Shown: in pieces, positions 1-6,737 of the stretch
Position numbering within the stretch: position 1 is the stretch's first letter
How the letters are laid out: every line of letters starts with the position of its first letter
Assembly: GCA_022709995.1 (NCBI GenBank)
Contig: JAKLHU010000017.1
Location: 1 to 12,697, forward strand
DNA length: 12,697 bases
Direction of reading: 5' to 3'
Source: Verrucomicrobiota bacterium
GTDB lineage: Bacteria; Verrucomicrobiota; Lentisphaeria; Oligosphaerales; Oligosphaeraceae
Translations under genes and position numbers: made by a program
The notes under the pieces: model-generated
What the model saw: the letters and a program-made list of their open reading frames with translations, nothing else
Databases searched by the model: none
What the model was told of the DNA's origin: nothing

Positions 1-107
1 ATCTCTTTGAGTTTGCGGTCGGTGCGCTCCTTCAGCTTGCTCAGCGCCATGTAAGACGGCGTTTTGCCGGAAAATTCGGCGCGCTCGTCTTTATTCAACA
101 GGTTGTC
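1..107 (-). other. Unidentified coding-like fragment next to the truncated priA
   Basis: Read on the minus strand, this stretch is open in one frame to the window edge and gives a natural-looking hydrophilic peptide containing GKTPSYMALSKLKER followed by TDRKLKE. On the plus strand the priA frame is interrupted by a TAA at 52-54. The other two plus frames do not give the conserved PriA residues expected just before Walker A. The peptide ends where the PriA-like sequence begins, around base 108. I do not recognise the protein. It could be the body of another gene brought in by inversion or by an assembly join, or a chance open frame. The window edge hides the rest. Confidence 0.3.
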
Positions 108-1641
108 GGGGGGCGTCACCGCCAGCGGCAAAACCGAAGTCTATCTCCAGGTCATTCAACACTGCCTCGACCTCGGCCGCGAAGCCATTATCCTCGTCCC
201 CGAAATCTCCCTCACCCCCCAGACCTGCGAAAATTTCCGGCGTCGTTTTGGCGACCAGGTCAGCGTTTTGCACAGCAGCTTGAGCGATGGCGAGCGCTTT
301 GACGAGTGGACGCGCATCAACGAAGGCCGGTCGCGGATCGCCGTCGGGGCCCGTTCAGCGCTGTTTGCACCGTTCCGAGCCCTCGGCCTGATCGTCGTCG
401 ACGAGGAGCACGAGGGCAGCTACAAGCAGGAGGAATCGCCGCGCTACCATGCCCGCGACGTCGCCGTCGTCCGGGGGAAACTGGAGAAGGCGACGGTGGT
501 GCTGGGCACGGCGACGCCCTCCCTGGAGTCCTACTACAACTGCCAGGTCGGCCGCTACCGGCTGCTGGAAATGCCGGAACGGGTGGAGAACTACCGCCTG
601 CCGACGGTTGAGATCATCGACATGGCCCAGGAAGCCGCCCTGGCCGGCAAGGCCCAGCTTTTCTCCAAGCGCCTGCGCGAGCTGGTCCAGGACCGGCTGC
701 GCCGCGCCGAACAGATCATCCTGTTTCTGAACCGCCGCGGCTACGCCACCCAGCTGATCTGCCCCGACTGCGGCTTCGTCGCGACCTGCGACAACTGCAG
801 CGTCTCCTACACCTACCACCGGCAGGCCGGCCTGCTGCTCTGCCACCTCTGCGGCGCCCAGCTGGCCGCCCCCGCCAAATGCCCCGGGTGCGGCAAGGAC
901 GGCATCCGCTATACCGGCGTCGGCACCGAGAAGATCGAGGCCGCGGCCCGGGCCGTGTTCCCCCAGGCGGCAATCGCGCGGATGGACTCCGACACCATGA
1001 CCGGCAAGGACTCCTACCGGGTCGTGCTGGACGCGTTCCGGGCCGGCCGGATTGACATTCTCATCGGCACCCAAATGATCGCCAAGGGCCTTGATTTCCC
1101 CAATGTCACCCTGGTTGGCATCATCCAGGCCGACAGCGGCCTGTACCTGCCGGACTTCCGCAGCGGCGAACGCACCTTCCAGCTGATCACCCAGGTCTCC
1201 GGCCGGGCCGGCCGCGGCGAAGTCGACGGGCATGTCATCCTGCAGACGTACACGCCGTATCACTTTGCCTTGCAGACGGCCATCCGGCACGACTTCACGG
1301 CCTTCTACGCCGAGGAATTCCCCAGCCGCCAGGCGCTGGCCTTCCCGCCCTGCACGCACATGGTCATCGTCCACTTCCGCAGCACCGAGTTCGAGCTGGC
1401 CCGGCAGGCGGCGGAGGAATTCGCTGCGGAAACGACGCCGCTGCTTCCCGAAGGCACCCAGGTGATCGGCCCCATGCCGGCGCCGCTGGCCAAAATCAAG
1501 ACCTTCCACCGTTTTCAACTGCTCCTGCGCGGCGAAAAAATCCTGGCCATCATCCGCATTCTCCGGCCCCGGACCGTCGGACGCAAGCCGCCAAAAAACG
1601 TCGACATCCATGTCGATGTCGATCCGCGCAGCCTGCTGTGA
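64..1641 (+). CDS. priA: Primosomal protein N' (PriA helicase), N-terminally truncated
   Basis: PriA is a superfamily 2 DNA helicase that recognises stalled replication forks and reloads the replisome. The visible protein starts almost at Walker A (GVTASGKT, residues 17-24). It continues with DEEH (113-116) and the two paired zinc-binding cysteine sets inside the helicase (Cys 233, 236, 242, 245, 260, 263, 273, 276). The helicase C-lobe motifs GTQMIAKG (335-342) and QVSGRAGR (377-384) follow, and the typical PriA end DVDPRSLL closes the protein. PriA is normally about 700 or more residues with roughly 200 residues of DNA-binding domain before Walker A. That domain is absent here, and the first 16 residues do not resemble PriA. 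The TTG at 64 is only the first start-like codon after an in-frame stop at 52-54 and has no Shine-Dalgarno. True priA homology begins near base 109. Treat as a partial or broken gene. The identity is certain, the 5' end is not. Confidence 0.9.
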   Translation: MPENSARSSLFNRLSGGVTASGKTEVYLQVIQHCLDLGREAIILVPEISLTPQTCENFRRRFGDQVSVLHSSLSDGERFDEWTRINEGRSRIAVGARSALFAPFRALGLIVVDEEHEGSYKQEESPRYHARDVAVVRGKLEKATVVLGTATPSLESYYNCQVGRYRLLEMPERVENYRLPTVEIIDMAQEAALAGKAQLFSKRLRELVQDRLRRAEQIILFLNRRGYATQLICPDCGFVATCDNCSVSYTYHRQAGLLLCHLCGAQLAAPAKCPGCGKDGIRYTGVGTEKIEAAARAVFPQAAIARMDSDTMTGKDSYRVVLDAFRAGRIDILIGTQMIAKGLDFPNVTLVGIIQADSGLYLPDFRSGERTFQLITQVSGRAGRGEVDGHVILQTYTPYHFALQTAIRHDFTAFYAEEFPSRQALAFPPCTHMVIVHFRSTEFELARQAAEEFAAETTPLLPEGTQVIGPMPAPLAKIKTFHRFQLLLRGEKILAIIRILRPRTVGRKPPKNVDIHVDVDPRSLL

Positions 1642-1642
1642 C

Positions 1643-1659
1643 GCCGGGCGCCGCCCGGC
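1643..1659. terminator. GC hairpin between convergent priA and ppk
   Basis: GCCGGG (1643-1648), a five-base loop and CCCGGC (1654-1659) form a perfect six-pair stem directly after the priA stop codon, in the 43-base gap before the ppk stop codon. Neither strand has a clear run of T after the stem, so its action as an intrinsic terminator is an inference from its position between convergent genes. Confidence 0.25.
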
Positions 1660-1684
1660 CAGCGGCCCCGAAGGCGCCGGCTGT

Positions 1685-3823
1685 TCACGGCTCCTGCTTC
1701 TGCTTCTGCTGTTTCGGCTTGACCGGCTCAAAGCTGACGATGCCCGGCCGCCGGGCGTGCGCCGCCGCGGCCGCCGCGCAAAGCTGGTCCTGGACCGACT
1801 TGGCGCCGCCCTTTTTGTTCTGGCCCAGCCACGTCCCGTCCGCCTGCAGGACGCGGCTTTTGGGCTGGCCTGGCGTGCAGGTGAGGTGCAGCATGGCGAT
1901 CAGCCGTTTCTGGGCCTGCGGGTCGGCGACGGGAACGAGCAGCTCAACGCGGCGATCGAGATTGCGGTTCATCCAGTCCGCGCTGGCGATGAACACATTC
2001 GGCTTGCCGCCATGGTGGAAATACAAGATGCGGGCGTGTTCAAGGAACCGGTCCACGATGCTGACTACCGAGATGTTGTCGCTCAAGCCCGGCACGCCCG
2101 GCCGCAGACAGCAGACGCCACGGACATTCAGCATGACCTTGACGCCGGCCTGCGACGCCTCGTAAAGAGCGTCGATGAGCTTCTTGTCGGTCAGGGAATT
2201 GACCTTGACCATGATCAGGCCGCGCTGGCCGGCGCGGCTGCGGGTGATTTCATCCTCGATCAATTCCAGCAGACGCGGCCGGATGCCGACCGGGGCCATG
2301 GCCAGCTGGCGGAATTGCCGCAGCGTCGAATAGCCGGTGATGGCATTGAAGAAAGCCGAAGCGTCCTGGCCATAGTCGGGATGACACGTGAAGTAGCTCA
2401 CATCCGAATAGATGCGAGCCGTGCTTTCATTGTAGTTGCCGGTGCCGAAATGCAGGTAGCGGCGGATGCCGTCGCCGTCCCGCCGGATGACCAGGCAGAC
2501 TTTGGAGTGCGTCTTCAGGCCCTTCACGCCGTACAGGACCTGGACGCCGGCTTCCAGCAACGCTTCGGCGTCAAGAAGGTTGCGCTCCTCGTCAAAACGC
2601 GCCTTCAGCTCCACCACGGCGGTGACGCTTTTGCCACGCCGGGCGGCATGGGCCAGCGCCGCGACGATCGGGCTGCCGCGGCTGGTCCGGTACAGCGTGA
2701 TCTTGATCGCCAAAACCTTGTCGTCCTCCGCGGCCTCCTCGATAAAACGCGTCACCGGAGCGAAATCCTCATAGGGATGGACTAGGAGAATATCCTTGTG
2801 GGCCATGGCCTTGAACAGCCCCGGCCGCAAATCCGCGTTCATCGGCGGCAACGGCGCCCAGACCGGCCCCCGCAGATCGTCAAAGCCCGGCAGAGTGGTC
2901 AGCCGCATGAACGTCGCCAGGCCCAGCGGCCCGGGCGCCAAAAACACGTCGCGCGCCTGGACCGACAGCTCCCGCTGCAAAAAAGCCTGCAACAGCCCGG
3001 ACGCCCGGGCCTCCAGCTCCAAACGCACGCAGGGACTCGTCTTGCGCGACTGCAACACCCGCCACATGTCTTCGCTGAGGTCCTCCCCGGCGCCTTCGTC
3101 CACGGTGATGTCGCCATTGCGCGTGACGCGGAAAGCGACGCATTCCTGGACCGCCTCGCCGGGAAACAGCTCCTCCAGCCAAAAGCTGACGACGTCCTCC
3201 AAAAGCAGATGCCGGACTGCCTCGCCGGGCCGCGTCGGCAGCAGGACATGCCGGTCCAGGACGGCGGGCAGGGGGATGACGGCATAGCGCGGCGCCCGGC
3301 CGCGGCCTTCCGGCGCCAGCCGCACGGCCAGGTTCAAACCGAGATTGGCCAGGCGCGGGAAGGGCCGGCCGCCGCCAACCGCCGCCGGCGACAGCACCGG
3401 CGCAAGCGCATCGACAAAATGCGCGTGCAGAAAAGCGCTCTCCTCCTCCTCCAGGTCTTCCTTCCCGCGCACCCTGACCAGAGCCCGGTCCGCCAGACCG
3501 CTCTCAATCTCGTCCAGCTGGCGGTAGACCGACGCCTGCAAGGCCCTGACCTTGACGTCGATCGCCGCCAGCTGCGCCGCCGGCGACAAACCGGCGAGGT
3601 CAGGGGTGCTGACGCCCCCGTCGATCTGCAGACGCAAGCCGCCGACCCGGACCATGAAAAATTCGTCCAGATTCGACGCCGTGATGGCGAGGAATTTCAA
3701 GCGCTCCAAAAGCGGCGCCGACGATGCTTCAGCCTCTTCAAAAACGCGCCGGTCAAAGTCGAGCCAGCTCAGTTCGCGGCTGAAATAACGGCTGCTGTCC
3801 TGTTCCAAGGCAAGTTTCGACAT
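1685..3823 (-). CDS. ppk: Polyphosphate kinase 1
   Basis: PPK1 reversibly transfers the ATP gamma-phosphate to a growing polyphosphate chain through a phosphohistidine. The 712-residue length is normal. The N-terminal domain has the signature YFSRELSWLDF (13-23) and the segment ASNLDEFFMVRVGGL (about 49-63). The middle domain follows, then VHPYEDF (348-354). The catalytic core shows LYRTS (377-381), KARFDEERN (407-415), the phosphorylated histidine in KTHSK (His439) and GTGNYNESTARIYSD (460-474). The second conserved histidine lies in RFLEHARI (His596). All the residues expected of an active enzyme are present. The C-terminus carries an alanine run and a Lys/Gln-rich tail (KPKQQKQKQ), which are probably dispensable. 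The start ATG at 3823 fits the family N-terminus, although the ribosome binding site is weak. The gene is last in a same-strand set after the Ppx/GppA gene and the ROK kinase. Confidence 0.96.
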   Translation of the reverse strand: MSKLALEQDSSRYFSRELSWLDFDRRVFEEAEASSAPLLERLKFLAITASNLDEFFMVRVGGLRLQIDGGVSTPDLAGLSPAAQLAAIDVKVRALQASVYRQLDEIESGLADRALVRVRGKEDLEEEESAFLHAHFVDALAPVLSPAAVGGGRPFPRLANLGLNLAVRLAPEGRGRAPRYAVIPLPAVLDRHVLLPTRPGEAVRHLLLEDVVSFWLEELFPGEAVQECVAFRVTRNGDITVDEGAGEDLSEDMWRVLQSRKTSPCVRLELEARASGLLQAFLQRELSVQARDVFLAPGPLGLATFMRLTTLPGFDDLRGPVWAPLPPMNADLRPGLFKAMAHKDILLVHPYEDFAPVTRFIEEAAEDDKVLAIKITLYRTSRGSPIVAALAHAARRGKSVTAVVELKARFDEERNLLDAEALLEAGVQVLYGVKGLKTHSKVCLVIRRDGDGIRRYLHFGTGNYNESTARIYSDVSYFTCHPDYGQDASAFFNAITGYSTLRQFRQLAMAPVGIRPRLLELIEDEITRSRAGQRGLIMVKVNSLTDKKLIDALYEASQAGVKVMLNVRGVCCLRPGVPGLSDNISVVSIVDRFLEHARILYFHHGGKPNVFIASADWMNRNLDRRVELLVPVADPQAQKRLIAMLHLTCTPGQPKSRVLQADGTWLGQNKKGGAKSVQDQLCAAAAAAHARRPGIVSFEPVKPKQQKQKQEP

Positions 3824-3879
3824 CTTGTCACCACCATCTCGGCTATCAGCGCGCGGTCAGCATGGCCGCCCCGACGACG

Positions 3880-3895
3880 CCCGGCGGCCGCCGGG
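3880..3895. repeat. Perfect 16-base palindrome in the ppx-ppk gap
   Basis: CCCGGCGGCCGCCGGG is its own reverse complement. It lies in the 91-base spacer between the Ppx/GppA stop codon and the ppk start. In the transcript it could fold as a hairpin. No T run follows on the minus strand, so simple termination is unlikely. It might adjust mRNA stability or readthrough into ppk, or be chance in GC-rich DNA. Confidence 0.4.
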
Positions 3896-3914
3896 GGAGG
3901 CTTCCGCGACGCCG

Positions 3915-5495
3915 TCAGTTTTTCAGGATGATCTCCAGACCGAACAACTCCGCGAAGAAAGCGCCCTTGTGAGTCACGGCGAGCCTTTCCAGGCTCAGGT
4001 CGCGGACTTTCGGGATGCGGAAGACGAGACTCGTCTCGGTCAGCTCGATCTCGACTTTTTCCACGCGCTGGGAGTGGGTCCGGTCAAAGCAGTCGGCCAC
4101 GCGGAGAATGGCGATCAGCTTGGCGGTCATGATGCGCTCTTCCCGGTCGAGCCGGCTGAACTCCGGGTCGCTAAGGGCCGGCCGCAACTGGCGATGATAG
4201 CGCGCCACGCAGGCGGCCAGCGTCTTTTCGCTTTCACTCAAGCCAAACAAATCACTGTTCTGAATCAAATACTGGGAATGCAGATGATGGCTGCGATTGC
4301 TGACATAGAGGCCGATTTCGTGCAGCAAAGCCGCGACATGCAAAACCAGAAGCGAACTGCGGCTGAACGTGTGACGCGACGACAAGGCCCGCGCAATCTG
4401 CATGGCCAGGCCGGCAATCAGCTTGGCGTGCTGTTCGTCAAAACGATAATGACGGCCCAAGGCCAGGGCGGCGTCAATGACCTGGTCGTGAAAGACCTTG
4501 TAGTTGGCGCTGCGGCCGACCAGCTCGGCCAGCAGCCCCTCCCGCATGCCCTGGTTCGTGACATAGACCGTCTTGCGGCCCAGCAGATGCGCCAACGCCG
4601 TGTAGGCCATCAGCGCCGGCGCCAGCGTCTCCGCCACCTGGTAGCTGAAATTGTAATGCTGGACCATCTGGTCCGGCGTGCTCCCCAGGACATCATGCAG
4701 AAAATCATCCAGTTCCGTCGTCGCGACGGCAAGCAGGCCGTCCCCAGGCCAGTTTTTGCGCAGCGCCCGCATCGTCTCCCGAATCAGCCCGCCCTCCAGC
4801 AGCAGATCGAATTTCTTTTTGACGGCCTGCAGGGGATTGAGCATCTGCTCGACCATGCGGCCGACCTGCGTGTCCATGACCTCCCGGAACTGCACGGATT
4901 CCAACCCCAGGCCCTCGTCCTGCTGCACCAGACGCATGGCCCCGAAATGATGGCTCTGAAAAAACCGCACCCGGCCCTTGTCCACCGCCAGCACATCGGT
5001 GCCGCCGGCGCCCATCTCCACGCACAGAACCGCGCCTTTGCCGCCAAACGGCTTGCGGTCGATGTACGGCAAAATGCTCAAAAACGTGCACCGGCCCGTG
5101 TCCTGCGCGTCCAGGACCCGGATCTCCAGGCCGGTGGCGACGAAGACGCGGTCGAGAAAAGCCTCGCGGTTGGCGGCTTCGCGGACGGCGTTGGTGGCGA
5201 CGACCAGCAGGCTGGCGGGGTGGCAGGGCACGCCATTCTCCGCCAGGAGGACCTTGAAGGCGGCCAGGGCTCGGATGCATTCGGTCGTGGTCTCGCCGCC
5301 AATGAAGCCGGTCTTGAAGCAGTCCGCCCCCAGGGCGATGTCCTGCTCCGGCTTGTCCAAAATGTGGAACTGGTGCTGGTCGTCGAGCTGGCCGATGATC
5401 ATCCGGACGGACGTGGAGCCGATTTCAATGACGGCGACCGGGTTCACCCGCACGCGCTTGAGCTTGAGCTTGTTCTTCTGCGTTTTTTTCACCAT
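3915..5495 (-). CDS. Ppx/GppA phosphatase-family protein with C-terminal HD-type domain, active site divergent
   Basis: This is a 526-residue member of the exopolyphosphatase / pppGpp phosphohydrolase family, of the long form with a helical HD-like C-terminus. After a lysine-rich N-terminus come the actin-like ATPase-fold motifs: VIEIGSTSVRM (22-32), TNAVREAANREAF (101-113), the segment LDAQDTGR (128-135), the second phosphate loop EMGAGGTD (160-167) and TNQGMREGLL (313-322). The HD-like region shows LLHEIGLYVSN (390-400) followed by HHLHSQYLI, matching the HE form common in Ppx. Several key positions differ. The first conserved Asp is Glu24. The Glu just before Gly/Ala-Arg, catalytic in known enzymes, is Thr133. 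The Asp of the second loop is Glu160, and the Glu at that loop's end is Asp167. The protein may be a weak enzyme or a polyphosphate or nucleotide sensor. It lies 91 bases before ppk and 40 bases after the ROK kinase on the same strand, so a polyphosphate role is inferred. Family certain, activity uncertain. Confidence 0.88.
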   Translation of the reverse strand: MVKKTQKNKLKLKRVRVNPVAVIEIGSTSVRMIIGQLDDQHQFHILDKPEQDIALGADCFKTGFIGGETTTECIRALAAFKVLLAENGVPCHPASLLVVATNAVREAANREAFLDRVFVATGLEIRVLDAQDTGRCTFLSILPYIDRKPFGGKGAVLCVEMGAGGTDVLAVDKGRVRFFQSHHFGAMRLVQQDEGLGLESVQFREVMDTQVGRMVEQMLNPLQAVKKKFDLLLEGGLIRETMRALRKNWPGDGLLAVATTELDDFLHDVLGSTPDQMVQHYNFSYQVAETLAPALMAYTALAHLLGRKTVYVTNQGMREGLLAELVGRSANYKVFHDQVIDAALALGRHYRFDEQHAKLIAGLAMQIARALSSRHTFSRSSLLVLHVAALLHEIGLYVSNRSHHLHSQYLIQNSDLFGLSESEKTLAACVARYHRQLRPALSDPEFSRLDREERIMTAKLIAILRVADCFDRTHSQRVEKVEIELTETSLVFRIPKVRDLSLERLAVTHKGAFFAELFGLEIILKN

Positions 5496-5535
5496 CTGTC
5501 CTGCCCTGCCTCTGCCGCATCACCTGCCGGCGCCG

Positions 5536-6522
5536 TCACCGGCTCTCGCCCAGGACCTGCTTGCACGCCCAGGCGGCGGCGCCTTGCGCCGTCGCCCGGT
5601 CGCCAAGCTTGGCGGTGACGACTTTGAAAGTGCCGACAAACCCCGGCATGACCCGGGCCGCGGCCGCCTTGGCGACCTCGTTCCGGAACAACGTCGGCAT
5701 GGCCTCGACCAGGCCGCCGCCGAGCACGACGATGTCGGGGCCGAGCAGATTGACGGCGTTGCCGACCGCGACGCCGATCCACTGGGCGGCCTGCCGGGTA
5801 ATGACCTCCACGGCATGGTCGCCGTTCTTGATGGCATCGGCAAGGGTGCTGCTGCGGATGGCGGCCAGGTCCGCGCCGGCATTCTTCAGCAGCCAGGGCG
5901 CCGCGCCGCGCTGCGCGGCGGCCGCGGCGGCAGCCGCGATGGCAAGCCGGCTGGCCATCGCTTCCAGGCAACCACGCCGGCCGCAGCCGCACAACGGACC
6001 GTCGGCAATCATCTGCTGATGGCCGAATTCCATGACCGAGCTGGTCGCGCCCATGATGATGGCGCCCTGGTAGACACAGCCGCCGCCAATGCCGGTGCCG
6101 GGAAAGACCCCTAAAACACAACGGCCGTTTTTGCCGGCCCCAAAACTGTATTCACCGTAAATGCCGGCGTCGACGTCATTCAGAATGGCCGCCGGGCATT
6201 TGAATTCCGCTTCCAGGACTTTTTTCAGCGGGGCGTTGACCCAGCCCATGTTCGGCGTGCTGAGCAGAATGCCGCGGACATGGTCCAGCGGACCGGGGCA
6301 GCCGACACCAATCCCGGCCAGCTGCTTCGGACTGGCGCCGACGCTGTCCAGAGCCTCCCGGATCGTCTGGAAAAGACGCTGGAAACTGGCTTCCATGCCC
6401 TCCTGGGCCTTGGTCTTGCGCTTCTGGAAGCCAAGCACCTTGAAGGCGCTGTCAAAGACATACGCGCACATCTTGGTGCCGCCCAAGTCAAACCCGAGCC
6501 AAAGTTTTTCGGTTGCCGCCAT
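5536..6522 (-). CDS. ROK-family sugar kinase (glucokinase-like)
   Basis: ROK kinases phosphorylate hexoses or N-acetyl-hexosamines in the cytoplasm. The 328-residue length is normal. DLGGTK (12-17) is the N-terminal phosphate loop, GCPGPLD (74-80) precedes the sugar site, and NDVDAGIYGE (from 115) holds the catalytic Asp. PGTGIGGG (141-148) is the second phosphate loop. Zinc ligands are visible as GH (His168) and CGCGRRGC (Cys178, 180, 185). There is no DNA-binding helix-turn-helix at the N-terminus, so this is a kinase and not a ROK repressor. An alanine run (around 195-203) is unusual but looks harmless. The start at 6522 is supported by a very good Shine-Dalgarno, AAGGAGGA, at 6531-6538 with about eight bases of spacing. 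The next gene, 40 bases on, is the Ppx/GppA protein, followed by ppk, which raises polyphosphate as a possible phosphate donor. Sugar and donor cannot be read from the sequence. Confidence 0.88.
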   Translation of the reverse strand: MAATEKLWLGFDLGGTKMCAYVFDSAFKVLGFQKRKTKAQEGMEASFQRLFQTIREALDSVGASPKQLAGIGVGCPGPLDHVRGILLSTPNMGWVNAPLKKVLEAEFKCPAAILNDVDAGIYGEYSFGAGKNGRCVLGVFPGTGIGGGCVYQGAIIMGATSSVMEFGHQQMIADGPLCGCGRRGCLEAMASRLAIAAAAAAAAQRGAAPWLLKNAGADLAAIRSSTLADAIKNGDHAVEVITRQAAQWIGVAVGNAVNLLGPDIVVLGGGLVEAMPTLFRNEVAKAAAARVMPGFVGTFKVVTAKLGDRATAQGAAAWACKQVLGESR

Positions 6523-6584
6523 GATGTCTGTCCTCCTTGCTGGATAATGCCTGATGTGGACGCCGCCCGGAGCGATGCGCGAGG

Positions 6585-6614
6585 CATGAGGTATGGGGTA
6601 TGTGGGGCATGGGG
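6585..6614 (+). repeat. Degenerate heptamer tandem array (YATGGGG)
   Basis: Four consecutive units read CATGAGG, TATGGGG, TATGTGGGG and CATGGGG. They lie about 60 bases upstream of the ROK kinase start, in the probable promoter region of the rok-ppx-ppk operon. A further CATGGGG occurs near 6730, beside the M18 stop codon. Function unknown. Confidence 0.5.
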
Positions 6615-6644
6615 CCTAGACGACCGGGAAACCGGAAAACCTGA

Positions 6645-6708
6645 GCCGGCCCGGCCGGCGTCACCGCCCGCCCCAAACGCCGCCGGACCGGCCCGCCGGA
6701 CCGGCGGG
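6645..6708 (-). terminator. Paired strong GC palindromes downstream of the M18 aminopeptidase
   Basis: Two perfect odd-length palindromes lie in the 215-base gap after the M18 gene: CCCGCCGG-A-CCGGCGGG (6692-6708) and GCCGGCC-C-GGCCGGC (6645-6659). The element CGCCGGACCGG also occurs twice in direct orientation (6681-6691 and 6695-6705). On the minus strand the second palindrome is followed within a few bases by TTTT. That suggests a possible, non-classical transcription stop for the M18 gene, before the kinase operon begins. Confidence 0.35.
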
Positions 6709-6737
6709 ATTCGACCCGGCCGGCGACAAGCATGGGG

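Noticed and set aside
355..1731. Long minus-strand open frame opposite priA
   Set aside because: It is a shadow of the priA helicase, with a composition typical of antisense frames and no motifs.
1610..2785. Long plus-strand open frame opposite ppk
   Set aside because: It overlaps the well-defined ppk catalytic core in antisense and has no recognisable domain.
3825..5618. Very long plus-strand open frame (about 597 codons) opposite the Ppx/GppA gene
   Set aside because: It mirrors a certain gene. Long antisense frames are common in GC-rich coding DNA, and its translation is low-complexity and Gln/Arg/His-rich.
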